Shown in pieces: positions 9,891 through 19,969 of a stretch of DNA of 64,000 nucleotides. The stretch is taken from NCBI RefSeq assembly GCF_004634425.1, contig NZ_SBJL01000001.1, forward strand, positions 593,001 through 657,000, read 5' to 3'. Both the position numbers and the translations under genes were made by a program. The notes below the pieces were generated by a model, which was not told the origin of the DNA, ran no database searches, and saw nothing but the letters and a program-made list of their open reading frames with translations. Every line of letters begins with the position of its first letter. The first letter of the stretch is position 1. The stretch is from Vitreimonas flagellata (GTDB taxonomy: Bacteria > Pseudomonadota > Alphaproteobacteria > Caulobacterales > Aquidulcibacteraceae).

Positions 9891-11198
9891 ATGGAAAGCA
9901 AGCTGACGAAAAAACCGACCGCCACCATTTCGGTCAATAACAAGCAGCTTGAATTGCCCGTGTATGGAGGATCGGTCGGTCCGGACGTGATCGACATCCG
10001 AAAGCTCTACGCCGAAACCAACGTCTTCACCTACGATCCGGGCTTCACCTCCACGGCCTCGTGCGAAAGTCAAATCACGTATATCGATGGCGACGAAGGC
10101 ACGCTGCTCTATCGCGGCTACCCAATCGATCAGCTCGCCGACAAATCCACCTTCATCGAGAGCTGTTATCTGCTGCTGCACGGCGAACTGCCGAACAAGA
10201 CCCAGCTCGATAAGTTCACGCGCGACATCACCTATCACACAATGCTGCACGCGCAGTTCGATCGCTTCTTCGAAGGCTTCCGGCGCGACGCGCATCCGAT
10301 GGCGATCATGGTCGGCACGGTCGGCGCGCTGGCTGCATTCTATCACGACAGCACCGACATCAACGATCCCAAGCAGCGCCTGATTGCGAGCCATCGCCTG
10401 ATCGCGAAGATGCCGACGATCGCGGCGCGTGCATTCAAATATTCGGTGGGCCAACCGTTCGTCAGCCCACGCAACGAACTCGATTACGCATCGAACTTCC
10501 TGCGCATGTGCTTTGCGGTGCCGGCCGAGGAGTACAAGGTCAATCCTGTGCTCGCGCGCGCGATGGACGTGTTCTTCATCCTGCACGCCGACCACGAGCA
10601 GAACGCTTCGACCTCGACGGTGCGCCTCGCTGGTTCATCGGGCGCCAATCCGTTTGCGTGCATTTCCTCAGGCATCGCTTGCCTCTGGGGGCCTGCGCAC
10701 GGCGGCGCCAACGAGGCGGCGCTCAACATGCTCGAAGAAATCGGCACGGTTGATAAGATTCCGGAATTCATCGCCAAGGTGAAAGACCCGAATTCCGAAG
10801 TCCGCCTGATGGGCTTCGGCCACCGCGTCTACAAGAATTACGACCCGCGCGCGAAGGCGATGCAGAAGCTCTGCCACCTCGTGCTCAAGGAAGTCGGCGC
10901 CGAGGACAATCCAATCCTGAAGGTCGCGATGGAGCTCGAAAAGATCGCCCTGAGCGACGAGTATTTCGTAAAGCGGAAGCTCTACCCGAACATCGATTTC
11001 TATTCGGGCATCACGCTACGCGCGATGGGCTTCCCGACCTCCATGTTCACGGTGCTATTCGCTGTCGCTCGCACGGTCGGCTGGATCGCGCAATGGACCG
11101 AGATGATGGAAGACGCGAGCCAGAAGATCGGCCGTCCGCGTCAGATCTACACCGGCGCGCCGAAGCGTGATTACGCGGACGTCAGCCAACGCGGCTAA
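9891..11198 (+). CDS. gltA: Citrate synthase (type II, hexameric type)
   Basis: Condenses acetyl-CoA and oxaloacetate to citrate, the entry step of the TCA cycle. The 435 residues match the long proteobacterial type with an N-terminal beta-rich domain. Active-site blocks are [12 protein letters not shown] and [13 protein letters not shown]. It is 12 nt behind gltX, suggesting co-transcription, and is followed by a strong intrinsic terminator at 11224. Confidence 0.98.
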   Translation: MESKLTKKPTATISVNNKQLELPVYGGSVGPDVIDIRKLYAETNVFTYDPGFTSTASCESQITYIDGDEGTLLYRGYPIDQLADKSTFIESCYLLLHGELPNKTQLDKFTRDITYHTMLHAQFDRFFEGFRRDAHPMAIMVGTVGALAAFYHDSTDINDPKQRLIASHRLIAKMPTIAARAFKYSVGQPFVSPRNELDYASNFLRMCFAVPAEEYKVNPVLARAMDVFFILHADHEQNASTSTVRLAGSSGANPFACISSGIACLWGPAHGGANEAALNMLEEIGTVDKIPEFIAKVKDPNSEVRLMGFGHRVYKNYDPRAKAMQKLCHLVLKEVGAEDNPILKVAMELEKIALSDEYFVKRKLYPNIDFYSGITLRAMGFPTSMFTVLFAVARTVGWIAQWTEMMEDASQKIGRPRQIYTGAPKRDYADVSQRG

Positions 11199-11223
11199 GC
11201 TTCGCTCAATTTTAACGACACCA

Positions 11224-11254
11224 ACGCGGGCCTTCGGGTCCGCGTTTTTGTTTT
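11224..11254 (+). terminator. Intrinsic terminator of gltX-gltA
   Basis: A 9-bp stem (11224-11232 with 11237-11245, one G-T pair) closed by a TTCG tetraloop is followed by TTTTTGTTTT. The T-tract runs into the stop codon of the converging lpxB gene at 11253. Confidence 0.93.
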
Positions 11255-12392
11255 AAGCGCGCATCACGCCGAGCACAGCGTCGGCCGCGATCTCACCCGC
11301 TTGGCGGCCGCCCCGGCCCATTTTGTCGAGCGCATTATTTTGCGCGTGCACCTGCGCCTCGCGCTTGGCAGAATCGTCGAGAAGCGGCGCCGCCGCTTTG
11401 GCGATGTTTGCTGGCGTCAACCGGGTCTGGATGAGTTCGGGCGCGACCTCTGCATCCGCGGCAACGTTCATGAGTGTCGAGTATTTGCCCTTGAACAAAA
11501 AGGCACGCGCGAGCGCCCACGTGATCCAGCCTAGCTTGTAACCAACGACAAGAGGCGTGCCCTGGAGCGCGACTTCGGTGGTCACCGTGCCGGAGGCGGC
11601 GATCGATGCATCTGCGGCGGCGAATGCATCCTCCTTCTCGGCCTCGTCCACGATCAGAGCCGATGCGGGCGCTTGCGCTACGACGGAGTCACGCACTGCG
11701 CTCGCGGCCACGACAAGAAAACGCAGCGCCGGATGATCGCGTTTCAGTACTTCAGCGCCACGCCATAAAGTCGGGCCAATGCGACGGATTTCGCTAGGGC
11801 GACTACCTGGAAGCACGAGGAGAAGTTTCTCGTCGCGCCCGATGCCATGTCGAGCGCGGAAGGCAGCGCCGTCGCCCTGCTTGAAACGGCCGAGTGCGGG
11901 ATGGCCACACACAGTGCACGGCAGATTATATGGCGCGTAAAACGGAACTTCGAAATCGTGGATACAGATCAAGTGGTCGACGGCGGCGGCGAGTGTCTTC
12001 GCGCGGCCTGGTCTGCTCGCCCACACTTGCGGGCCGACATATTTGACGAGTTTGATCTCGGGCGCGGCGGCACGCACGCCATGCGCCACGCGCAGAGTGA
12101 AGCCCCAAGAATCGATCAACACAACGACGTCGGGCTTCGCGACCAGGATTGTAGCGACCGCCGCTTCAACAGCGATCTTCACGCGCTTGTAGGCGAGCAA
12201 ACCATCAATGAAGCCAAGCACGGCAAGGCCGGAAATATCGACCTGGCTCTTCAGCCCCTCGGCCTCCATCAATGCGCCGCCGATGCCGGCAAGGTCGAGC
12301 GACGGATCGCGCTGCTTCAACACACGCGCGAGATCGGCGCCGAGCGCGTCGCCGGATGATTCCGCAGCGACGAGGAATATCTTGCCGCTCAC
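11253..12392 (-). CDS. lpxB: Lipid-A-disaccharide synthase
   Basis: A GT19 glycosyltransferase that joins UDP-2,3-diacylglucosamine and lipid X to the lipid A disaccharide at the inner membrane. The 379 residues start with GTG at 12392 inside the lpxI stop (GTGA overlap). Family blocks are LVAAESSGDALGADL at the N-terminus, KYVGPQVWASRPGR near 140 and VLPGSRPSEIRR near 205. As the last gene of the long rpsB-to-lpxB minus-strand array it directly follows the enzyme that makes one of its substrates. Confidence 0.97.
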   Translation of the reverse strand: MSGKIFLVAAESSGDALGADLARVLKQRDPSLDLAGIGGALMEAEGLKSQVDISGLAVLGFIDGLLAYKRVKIAVEAAVATILVAKPDVVVLIDSWGFTLRVAHGVRAAAPEIKLVKYVGPQVWASRPGRAKTLAAAVDHLICIHDFEVPFYAPYNLPCTVCGHPALGRFKQGDGAAFRARHGIGRDEKLLLVLPGSRPSEIRRIGPTLWRGAEVLKRDHPALRFLVVAASAVRDSVVAQAPASALIVDEAEKEDAFAAADASIAASGTVTTEVALQGTPLVVGYKLGWITWALARAFLFKGKYSTLMNVAADAEVAPELIQTRLTPANIAKAAAPLLDDSAKREAQVHAQNNALDKMGRGGRQAGEIAADAVLGVMRA

Positions 12393-13246
12393 GCTTCGCC
12401 GACATCCGCCGGCGTGAAGCCGACAACAAAGATGCCAGCACGATCAGCGGCGGCAATTACCTCATCACGGCGCACGACAAGCGCGCCGCCCGCCTCCACC
12501 GCGATGCCAGCGAGTCCCGCTTTGGCGGCGCCTTCAATCGTACGCACACCCATTGTGGGGAGATCGATGCGGCGTTCTTGAATGGGCTTAGGCCGCTTCA
12601 CGAGCACGCCACGGCGCGCCTCGGGCGCGCCACGCACGGTCAACGGAAGTTCACTCACACGGCCGAGCATGGCGTCCGTTCCCTCTTGTGCTTCGACAGC
12701 GAGAACTATGCCGTCGCACACGACCACACCTTGACCCACATCATATGAGCCAATCGCGGCCGCGATCTTCGCAGCACGGGCGATGTCTTTCTGCTGTTGG
12801 GGTGATGGCGCCACAGCGCCCCAGGCGCCAGGCTGCGCCAACAAATCGACCATGGCTTCATCGGCGCCGACAACGCGGAACCCGGCGCGCTCATGCTCAG
12901 AGAGCAGCGCTCGGAGCAACGCGTCGTCTCCTTGCGGCGCGGCTGCCAACAAAGCCGGCGCCATCGCCATGCCGCCGGCGTCGAGATTGAGATTGCGCGG
13001 ATCTTGGCGCGGCACTTGGCCGATCAATACCACAGCGTCGCAGCCGGCAGCGCGCATCGCATCCATGCGTGCGCCCATGTGGCCGAGGCTGTTACTGCTG
13101 CCTGGATGCGCATCGAGCGCCGCGTCCGCATACGGCGTGACGCGCGCGACGAAATACGGGCGGTTCGTGGCTGCACAATGCTCAGCCAAGACGACAGGCA
13201 ATTCACCGCCGCCCGCAATAATGCCGAGCTTGGACCAGGACGGCAT
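12389..13246 (-). CDS. lpxI: UDP-2,3-diacylglucosamine diphosphatase LpxI
   Basis: Hydrolyses UDP-2,3-diacylglucosamine to lipid X; LpxI is the alphaproteobacterial replacement for LpxH. The 285 residues begin MPSWSKLGIIAGGGELP, the typical N-terminal Gly-rich strand, and the C-terminal domain includes LDAGGMAMAP earlier and VLVKRPKPIQERRIDLPTMG, the conserved DLP-x-(I/M)-G block. A longer in-frame extension to 13711 exists but runs antisense-like through lpxA, so I start at ATG 13246, five bases downstream of the lpxA stop. It overlaps lpxB by 4 nt. Confidence 0.95.
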   Translation of the reverse strand: MPSWSKLGIIAGGGELPVVLAEHCAATNRPYFVARVTPYADAALDAHPGSSNSLGHMGARMDAMRAAGCDAVVLIGQVPRQDPRNLNLDAGGMAMAPALLAAAPQGDDALLRALLSEHERAGFRVVGADEAMVDLLAQPGAWGAVAPSPQQQKDIARAAKIAAAIGSYDVGQGVVVCDGIVLAVEAQEGTDAMLGRVSELPLTVRGAPEARRGVLVKRPKPIQERRIDLPTMGVRTIEGAAKAGLAGIAVEAGGALVVRRDEVIAAADRAGIFVVGFTPADVGEA

Positions 13247-13251
13247 GCGCG

Positions 13252-14043
13252 TCAGTCTCGCGGCATGCAAAGCGGACGCGCCGCATCGACGCGAATGAAC
13301 GACACGATTTCCATGACGTGCGGATTGTTGGCGTAGAGCTCGGCGCAATCTTCCAAGCGCTCTTGGAACGTACCCTCTTCCGCAAACAGCAAGCGATAGG
13401 CGGCGCGCAAATCGTGGATTTGCTCGCGCGAAAAGCCACGGCGTTTTAGGCCTACGACATTGAGGCCGCCGAGGTGTGCATGATTGCCAATGGCGGAGCC
13501 GAACGGGATCAGGTCCGTCGTCATCAGCGCCGAGGCGCCTACGAAGGAATAGCGGCCGATGCGGCCATGCTGGTGGACGCCGGCTAGTCCGCCGAGGAAC
13601 GCGAAGTCGCCGACTTTGACGTGGCCGCCGATCGTCGCCGTTTGCGCCATGATCACGTTGTTGCCGACATCGCAATCGTGCGCGACGTGGCAATTGCCCA
13701 TGATCAGGCAATCATTGCCGATGGACGTAACTGAACGCCCACGCGCGGTGCCGCGTGAGAGTGTGGCGTGTTCGCGGATGACGTTGTTGTCGCCGATCTC
13801 AAGCCGCGTGGCTTCGCCACGATACGACAAGTCTTGTGGCGCGCCGCCAAGGGCTGCGAACGGAAACACGACATTGTTTTTACCGAGCGAGGTGTGACTC
13901 TCGATGAAGACATGCGCGACGAGGCGCGTGCGATCGCCGAGCTTTACGTTCGGGCCGATGACGCAGCCCGGACCGACTTCAACGTCTGCGCCGAATTCAG
14001 CGCTGGAATCGACGACAGCAGTGGGATGGATTTTCGCGCTCAT
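13252..14043 (-). CDS. lpxA: UDP-N-acetylglucosamine 3-O-acyltransferase
   Basis: First enzyme of lipid A synthesis; it moves a 3-hydroxyacyl chain from ACP to UDP-GlcNAc. The 263-residue protein is a left-handed parallel beta-helix made of hexapeptide repeats (about residues 1-190), with the catalytic His in CHVAHDCDVG and a helical C-terminal domain. ATG 14043 gives MSAKIHPTAVVDSSAEFG, the conserved start; longer in-frame codons would run into fabZ. Its start overlaps the fabZ stop by 4 nt. Confidence 0.97.
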   Translation of the reverse strand: MSAKIHPTAVVDSSAEFGADVEVGPGCVIGPNVKLGDRTRLVAHVFIESHTSLGKNNVVFPFAALGGAPQDLSYRGEATRLEIGDNNVIREHATLSRGTARGRSVTSIGNDCLIMGNCHVAHDCDVGNNVIMAQTATIGGHVKVGDFAFLGGLAGVHQHGRIGRYSFVGASALMTTDLIPFGSAIGNHAHLGGLNVVGLKRRGFSREQIHDLRAAYRLLFAEEGTFQERLEDCAELYANNPHVMEIVSFIRVDAARPLCMPRD

Positions 14044-14510
14044 GCTGGACGGTCCGCTTTCATCGCCGCGAATTCGCATTCAGTCGCCAGTTCGCCGCGC
14101 ACTTCGACACGGCCGCGGAATTTGAAAATGTTGCGGCGCTGGAAGAGCACTTCGACCGGCATCTCCATCACGTCCCCCGGCATCACCGGCCGTTTGAAAC
14201 GCGCGGACTCAACCGACATGAAAAGGATCAAGTGCTTTGAGATGTCCGCCTCAAGCGTCTTGGACATGAGCAGCGCGCCCGTCTGCGCCAAGGCCTCGAT
14301 CTGCAACACGCCTGGCATCACCGGCGCGCCGGGAAAATGCCCCGGAAAGAACGGCTCGTTAATGGTGACGTTCTTGATGCCGCGAATGCTCGTGTTCGCG
14401 ATGTAGTCGGTGGCGCGGTCGATCAGCAGGAACGGATAGCGGTGCGGCAGACGTTGCAGCACTTCCGCGATTTCGATGCTTTCGCCCGAGGTCGTTTGTT
14501 GCTCGCTCAA
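14040..14510 (-). CDS. fabZ: 3-hydroxyacyl-[ACP] dehydratase
   Basis: Dehydrates 3-hydroxyacyl-ACP in type II fatty-acid elongation and competes with LpxA/LpxD for hydroxyacyl-ACP, which explains its constant place between lpxD and lpxA. The 156-residue hot-dog fold has LPHRYPFLLIDR near residue 20 and HFPGAPVMPGVLQIEALAQ with the catalytic His and Glu near residues 60-75. One base separates its start from the lpxD stop. Confidence 0.98.
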   Translation of the reverse strand: MSEQQTTSGESIEIAEVLQRLPHRYPFLLIDRATDYIANTSIRGIKNVTINEPFFPGHFPGAPVMPGVLQIEALAQTGALLMSKTLEADISKHLILFMSVESARFKRPVMPGDVMEMPVEVLFQRRNIFKFRGRVEVRGELATECEFAAMKADRPA

Positions 14511-14511
14511 C

Positions 14512-15504
14512 TTACTTGCCCTCTGATACGCGGCGGCTCAGCCACGCTGCTTCACGCAGCCATTTACGCAACGGCTTGGCTGGATAGCCGCTCCAGACCT
14601 CGCCTGCGGGCACGTCTTGGAACACGGCCGCGCCCCCGGCAAGGGTGGCGCCTGCGCCTATGACACGATGGTCGGCGACGCCGACGCGACCGCCGAGCGT
14701 GGAATTGTCACCGATCGTGGTGGAGCCCGAAATGCCGCCGAAGGCAGCAATCAGCACCCCACGACCGATGACGCAATTATGGGCCACGTGGCAGAGATTA
14801 TCGATCTTGGCGCCTTCGCCAATGATGGTGTCGTCAAAGACAGCACGATCGATGGTGGAGTTTGCGCCGATGGTGACGCGGTCCTGAACAATGACGCGGC
14901 CCAGGTGCGGCACGTCGATGGGGCCGGAGGCGTCGCCCGCAACACCAAAACCCTGCTCTCCAATCACAGCGCCGGCGAGGATGTTCACGTCATCGCCGAT
15001 CAAAGAGAAGCCGACCGATACGCGCGCGCCGATGCGCGTGCGGCGGCCGATGGTGACGCCTGGGCCAATCACGCTATTGGGTCCGATCTCCGCCCCTGTT
15101 CCAATCTGCACGCCGGCGCCAATCACGACGCCGGGTCCTAAGCGGACGCCGTCTTCCAGCTTCGCGCTCGGATCAATCGCTGGCGCGTTTGCGGCAAATG
15201 TCCGTGCACGCACGAGACCGGCGACGAGACGTGAAAACAATGAGCGCGGGCGCTCCGAGAAGATGAGCGCTGCCGCCTTCGGCGCGAGGTGCGCTTGGGC
15301 TGGCGAAATGATGCAGGCGCCAGGCGCGCTCGCGAGCACGGCGGCCTTCTTGCCCTCGTAATAGCAAAGGTCATCTGGGCCAGCGCGATCGGCGGGTGCG
15401 GCGCTCAGAAGCTTGTGTTCGGCATTGCCGCCGATGTCGCCAGAAGGCGAAAGCGCCCGGACCGTCACCGGTCCGAGCGCCTCGTAAAAGCGGGGATCGA
15501 TCAT
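14512..15504 (-). CDS. lpxD: UDP-3-O-acylglucosamine N-acyltransferase
   Basis: Third lipid A enzyme, adding the N-linked hydroxyacyl chain. The 330-residue protein has an N-terminal uridine-binding domain (about 1-105), a hexapeptide-repeat beta-helix (about 108-290) with the catalytic-type His in [11 protein letters not shown], and a C-terminal helix. It follows ompH by 40 nt, the standard order in proteobacteria. Confidence 0.97.
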   Translation of the reverse strand: MIDPRFYEALGPVTVRALSPSGDIGGNAEHKLLSAAPADRAGPDDLCYYEGKKAAVLASAPGACIISPAQAHLAPKAAALIFSERPRSLFSRLVAGLVRARTFAANAPAIDPSAKLEDGVRLGPGVVIGAGVQIGTGAEIGPNSVIGPGVTIGRRTRIGARVSVGFSLIGDDVNILAGAVIGEQGFGVAGDASGPIDVPHLGRVIVQDRVTIGANSTIDRAVFDDTIIGEGAKIDNLCHVAHNCVIGRGVLIAAFGGISGSTTIGDNSTLGGRVGVADHRVIGAGATLAGGAAVFQDVPAGEVWSGYPAKPLRKWLREAAWLSRRVSEGK

Positions 15505-15544
15505 ACGCCTATCTGGCGCCGTCGAGGCCCAAAGTCACGGCAGC

Positions 15545-16177
15545 TTATTGCGCCGGCGGCGTTTGCGCCGGGGCTTGCTGCGTGCATTGCGCAACCGGGT
15601 GGCGCGTCACGTTCGCGGACCGGGTGGCTTGGTTTTGGTCCAACGCCTGAATGACTGCGGTGGTGATATCGTATTCGGGCAGCACCAATTGGGCGCTGTT
15701 GGCGTCTAGAACGATGCCGGCGCCGCGGGATTCCATGACGCTGCGCACGACCGGCGTCACCACGCGGTCGAATTCGCGGAGTGTCAGCAGCTGCGTGCAT
15801 TCCATATCGCCCTGCAGGCCAGCCGCGCGCGCCTGGAATTGCTGCTGACGCTGCGCGAGCGCTTGGGCTGCCGGGTCATTACGGATTTGCTCAGCCGAGC
15901 GATTGCGCAGGGTCCCCTGAAGGCGTTGCGCTTCTTGCTCGATGGCTTGGCCCTCCGGCTGCAGAGTTTGCGCTTCCGCGCCGATCTGTTGGCGCACTTG
16001 ACCCAATTTAGCTTGGATGTCGCGGCCAAGGGCTGATTCCGCCAGAACGCGCTGGTAATTGATGGCAACCGCCGTCGTGGACTGGTTGTTGCGACCGCGC
16101 TGCGCGAATGCGTCAGGCGTGGCGGCGAGGGCGGCCACCGCAATAGCGGCCGCAGAAACAATGCTCAACAAACGCAT
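15545..16177 (-). CDS. OmpH/Skp-family periplasmic chaperone
   Basis: A Skp-like periplasmic holdase for outer-membrane proteins on their way to BamA. The 210 residues begin with a cleavable Sec signal (about 1-25, ending DAFAQ). A helical, Gln-rich central part (about 55-130) matches the coiled-coil tentacles. The C-terminal tail is rich in Gln, Ala and Pro and is probably disordered. Two Cys are visible (in DMECTQLL and in AQCTQQ), which is uncommon for Skp. It lies 14 nt downstream of bamA, as in most proteobacteria. Confidence 0.92.
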   Translation of the reverse strand: MRLLSIVSAAAIAVAALAATPDAFAQRGRNNQSTTAVAINYQRVLAESALGRDIQAKLGQVRQQIGAEAQTLQPEGQAIEQEAQRLQGTLRNRSAEQIRNDPAAQALAQRQQQFQARAAGLQGDMECTQLLTLREFDRVVTPVVRSVMESRGAGIVLDANSAQLVLPEYDITTAVIQALDQNQATRSANVTRHPVAQCTQQAPAQTPPAQ

Positions 16178-16191
16178 ATCGCGCCTTCTCC

Positions 16192-18648
16192 TCAGAAATT
16201 GGTCCGGGTTGAAAACCGGAATTCTTCTGTCTGGTCGTATTCCTCGTGTTCGAGGGGTTGGGCGAAGTCAAACTGTACTGGGCCAAACGGGGAATCCCAG
16301 AACACCGACACACCCGCAGACACTCTCAAGCTCGCACTATCGTCAACAATAAGGCTCTCGCCGGTTCCGAGTGAAATTGACTGCCGGCTCGCCGAGTCCA
16401 ACACGCCCAAAGTACCGAAATCGACGAACAATGCGCTGCCAAGAGAGAACGATTCCGGTAGCGGGAGCGGCACATCCAGCTGGAAGGTGCCGATTGCATA
16501 GACGTTACCGCCCAGCGCATCGCCTTCCTGCACGATCTCGCCAGTCGTGTCGTCGACGATGAGCTGGCGTGGACCGATGCCGGCGACGTCGAAGCCGCGG
16601 AAAGACGAGCCACCCTTGAAGAAGCGGTCGTTGATGCGAATGTCGTCCCCACCCCAGCCGTCGATGAAGCCGGCCGAACCACGGAACGTAGCGCGGAAGC
16701 CGCCCCAAAGACCGTAATAGAGGCCGCCTTCGAGCTCAGTGCGGAGGTAGTTCACCTCGCCGCCTAGACCCGCGATGTCTTGGCTGAGCTGAAGGTCATA
16801 GCCGCGCGTCGCGCGCACGGGATCGTTGCGGCGATCCATGTTGATGGTCGCGCCCAGCACGGACGTGATGAACGTTCCCTCTTGATCGCAAAGATACGGC
16901 CGCGCCGGGTTGGCGGTATCGCACTGATTGATCACTGGGGTCAGATCGTCATCGTCGTGGTCGACAAAGATGTTCGCGATCTCAGTCTCGTCTTGGATAA
17001 GCGAATAGGTGAGGCCAAGGCTCGTGCGATCAGAAACCGGGAAGCTCGTGCGCAAGCCGACGCCCGTCGACTGGTTCTCGAACGACGATTGCGAACGGAA
17101 GTCCGTGCGCAGCGAATAAATGTCGATGCCTGCAGCAATTTCGCGGCCGAGGAAGCGCGGCTCGGTGAAGCGAATGTCGACCTGCTGGCGCTGCGAACTC
17201 GACGACGCGCGAAGACGCAGGAATTGCCCGCGACCGCGCAGATTTCGCTCTGTGACCGACACATCGAACAGCAGACTTTCAGTGGACGAATAGCCGGCCG
17301 CAAACGCCAGTTCGCCCGTCGATTGTTCTTCCACGGTGACCGTGACAACCGAGCGATCCGGCTGCGAACCATCCGTATCTTCAATGGTGACGTCGCCGAA
17401 AAAGCCAAGCGCACGAATGCGCTGACGTGAGCGATCGAGCAGCACGCGGTTGAAGGCGTCGCCTTCGCTCACCATCAGTTCGCGGCGGATGACGGGATCG
17501 ATAGTGCGCGTATTGCCGACAATATCGATACGTTCGATGAAGACGCGCGGGCCCTCATCGACTTCGAACGTGATGTTCACACGACGCGTCACCGGATCGC
17601 GCTCGACCATGGGCACGATATCGACGTTCGCATAACCGACCGTGCCGGCCACGTAGGTCATGGCGTCGATCGAATCTTCGATCATGTCGCCGCGGAATTC
17701 GGTGCCCGTGCGGATCGGGATCGCTGCACGCAGCAGGCCCTCCGACAAGCGATTGAGTTCGGTCTGAACACGCACTTCACCAAACTCGTAGCGGGGCCCC
17801 TCTTCCACCGTGAAAGTAACGAAGAAGTCCTTCTGATCCGGCGTGAGTTCGGCGACGGCCGACACAACGCGGAAGTCCGCGTAACCGCGATTGTTGTAAT
17901 ACTGGCGTAGCTGCTCGCGGTCGTATTCGAGACGATCCGGATCGTAATTGTCGTTATTGCTGAAGAAGTTCCACCAGCTCGATTCAGCGGTCACGATCGC
18001 GTCGCGCAGGCGGCGATCCGAAAAGGCTTCGTTGCCGATGAAGTTGACGCTGCGAATGCCCGTGACCGGACCTTCATCGACCTCGAAGATCAGATCGACG
18101 CGGTTCTGGTCGAGTTCGCGCACTTGAGGCGTCACTTGCGCGGCGAAACGGCCGGCGCGGCGATACACTTCAATGATGCGCTGCACGTCGCCCTGCGCAC
18201 GCGCCGGCGTGAACACCGAACGCGGACGCGCCTGCACTTCGTCTTCGAGGTCTTCTTCGTCGAGCGTGCGCATGCCCTCGAAGATGACGCGGTTGATGAC
18301 CGGGTTTTCGATGACGGACACAACGAGATCGCCGCCGCGCTGCTCGATCTGCACGTCGGCGAACAGGCCGGTGGCGAACAATGTCTTCAGCGACAAGTCG
18401 ATGCGCTCAGCGTCGAACGTGTCGCCCGGGCGCACGAGTAGGTACGACGTGATCGTCGCCGGCTCGATGCGTTGGTTGCCTTCAACCAAAACACGGCGAA
18501 TGGCGACGCCCGATTGCTGCGCCGCTGGCGCAGCGCCTTGCGTCCCCTCTTGCGCGTACGCATCGCCTGATGCGGCAAGCACCGTACCGGCGCCCACCGT
18601 GGCGACGCTCATAGCGCCGAGAACGACATCCCGCAGAACCCGCTTCAT
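16192..18648 (-). CDS. bamA: Outer-membrane protein assembly factor BamA
   Basis: The Omp85 insertase that folds beta-barrels into the outer membrane. The 818 residues comprise a signal peptide (about 1-33), five POTRA domains (about 48-395; the first begins AIRRVLVEGNQRIEP) and a C-terminal 16-stranded barrel. The chain ends in RFSTRTNF, with the terminal aromatic residue that marks the barrel's last strand. Flanking rseP and ompH give the usual envelope-assembly block. Confidence 0.97.
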   Translation of the reverse strand: MKRVLRDVVLGAMSVATVGAGTVLAASGDAYAQEGTQGAAPAAQQSGVAIRRVLVEGNQRIEPATITSYLLVRPGDTFDAERIDLSLKTLFATGLFADVQIEQRGGDLVVSVIENPVINRVIFEGMRTLDEEDLEDEVQARPRSVFTPARAQGDVQRIIEVYRRAGRFAAQVTPQVRELDQNRVDLIFEVDEGPVTGIRSVNFIGNEAFSDRRLRDAIVTAESSWWNFFSNNDNYDPDRLEYDREQLRQYYNNRGYADFRVVSAVAELTPDQKDFFVTFTVEEGPRYEFGEVRVQTELNRLSEGLLRAAIPIRTGTEFRGDMIEDSIDAMTYVAGTVGYANVDIVPMVERDPVTRRVNITFEVDEGPRVFIERIDIVGNTRTIDPVIRRELMVSEGDAFNRVLLDRSRQRIRALGFFGDVTIEDTDGSQPDRSVVTVTVEEQSTGELAFAAGYSSTESLLFDVSVTERNLRGRGQFLRLRASSSSQRQQVDIRFTEPRFLGREIAAGIDIYSLRTDFRSQSSFENQSTGVGLRTSFPVSDRTSLGLTYSLIQDETEIANIFVDHDDDDLTPVINQCDTANPARPYLCDQEGTFITSVLGATINMDRRNDPVRATRGYDLQLSQDIAGLGGEVNYLRTELEGGLYYGLWGGFRATFRGSAGFIDGWGGDDIRINDRFFKGGSSFRGFDVAGIGPRQLIVDDTTGEIVQEGDALGGNVYAIGTFQLDVPLPLPESFSLGSALFVDFGTLGVLDSASRQSISLGTGESLIVDDSASLRVSAGVSVFWDSPFGPVQFDFAQPLEHEEYDQTEEFRFSTRTNF

Positions 18649-18733
18649 TCACGCCCTCGACGCTTCGTGGCGCTCCCCAGCGCCACGTTTTGTAAGACCC
18701 CATCCCGTGCCGAAACACAAGGACGAGGCGCTG

Positions 18734-19921
18734 TTACTGCACCCCTGGAAAGAGTCTGGTGATGTCGTTCCAGGTGGCAAACAAAAACAAACTCGCCATC
18801 ACGGCGAATCCGGCCCGATAGGCCCATTCCTGCGCCGACGGCGGCAGCGGCTTCCCACCGCGCAGCGCCTCGATGCCGTAGAAAAGCAAATGGCCGCCAT
18901 CCAGGATCGGAATCGGCAGCAAGTTCACAAAGCCCACCGCCACCGATAGCACGGCGGCAAGATTGAGCAGCGAGAGCGCAAGCATGCCGAGCCGATCGCC
19001 GATCGTAGTGTCATCCGAACCTGCGCTCAGCGCAGATGATGCAACTTGGCCCGACACGTTGATAATGCCGAGCGGGCCCGCGATCTGATCGCCCGACTCA
19101 CGGCCCGAGAAAATCGCGCCGATATATTCGCCAGTTTGAGCGATGATGCCCCAGGTGTTCGCTGCGCCTTGGCCGATCGCTTCAAGCGGGCCGAAGCGTT
19201 CGATGACGCGCTCGGACTCAAGCGGCAGCGGACCGCTCACGCCGAGGATGGCGCGGCCATTGTCGGCGCGGGTCGGCGTCATCTGCAATTGTTGTTGTGA
19301 ACCATCGCGCTCGATCACCACGGCGAGTTCGCGGCCGGCAGCGGGCGCGACTTGCGCCTGCAGCTCAGAGAAATTGCGCACTGTGACGCCATCGATGCTG
19401 ACAATCACGTCGCCGGGTTGAAGGCCCGCGCTCTGCGCCGCTGAGTTTGCCGCGACTGTCGCTATGCGTGCAGGAATGGAATTCGGGTCAGTCGTCTCGC
19501 GGCCCATAATGAGTGCGAGCAGCGCGAACGCGAGAATGGAGAAGACGAAATTCGTGAACGGGCCAGCGGCGACCACCATTGAGCGCGTGGACAGTGGCTG
19601 CGCGTGGAAGAGACCCTTGGCGCGCGCAGCGGCGAGCGCCTCGGGAGTTTCGATCTTCTCGCGCGGGGCGGTGGACATCGCATCGGCGTCGTCGGCGAAC
19701 TTCACATAGCCGCCGAGCGGCAGCGCGCCGATCTTCCATTCGACGCCCTGCTTGTCGCGCCAGCTGACGAGGGTTTTGCCGAAACCGATCGAGAACGTGT
19801 CGATGGCGACGCCGCGCCAGCGGGCGACTTGGAAATGGCCGAACTCATGGACGAACACGACGACGCTCAGCACCAGCACGAACGAGCCGGCGTAGGTCAG
19901 GATGTTCTGCAATACGTCCAT
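18734..19921 (-). CDS. rseP: RseP/MmpA-type site-2 zinc metalloprotease
   Basis: An intramembrane protease that cleaves membrane-bound regulators and signal-peptide remnants; in Caulobacter the homologue MmpA degrades PodJ. The 395 residues have the metal site H25-E-F-G-H29 in the first membrane helix, a central PDZ domain (about 140-225) and the second metal motif in NLLPIPILDGGH near residue 340. Proteobacterial RseP often has two PDZ domains; only one is obvious here. It sits between dxr and bamA. Confidence 0.95.
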   Translation of the reverse strand: MDVLQNILTYAGSFVLVLSVVVFVHEFGHFQVARWRGVAIDTFSIGFGKTLVSWRDKQGVEWKIGALPLGGYVKFADDADAMSTAPREKIETPEALAAARAKGLFHAQPLSTRSMVVAAGPFTNFVFSILAFALLALIMGRETTDPNSIPARIATVAANSAAQSAGLQPGDVIVSIDGVTVRNFSELQAQVAPAAGRELAVVIERDGSQQQLQMTPTRADNGRAILGVSGPLPLESERVIERFGPLEAIGQGAANTWGIIAQTGEYIGAIFSGRESGDQIAGPLGIINVSGQVASSALSAGSDDTTIGDRLGMLALSLLNLAAVLSVAVGFVNLLPIPILDGGHLLFYGIEALRGGKPLPPSAQEWAYRAGFAVMASLFLFATWNDITRLFPGVQ

Positions 19922-19969
19922 TCGCCCGGGTTCCTCCGCGCCTCTGTTTCTTGGAGCGCTGTCAGCCGT

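Noticed and set aside
13247-13711. Long N-terminal extension of lpxI
   Set aside because: The added segment is a shifted reading of lpxA with Arg-rich content; LpxI homology begins at 13246.
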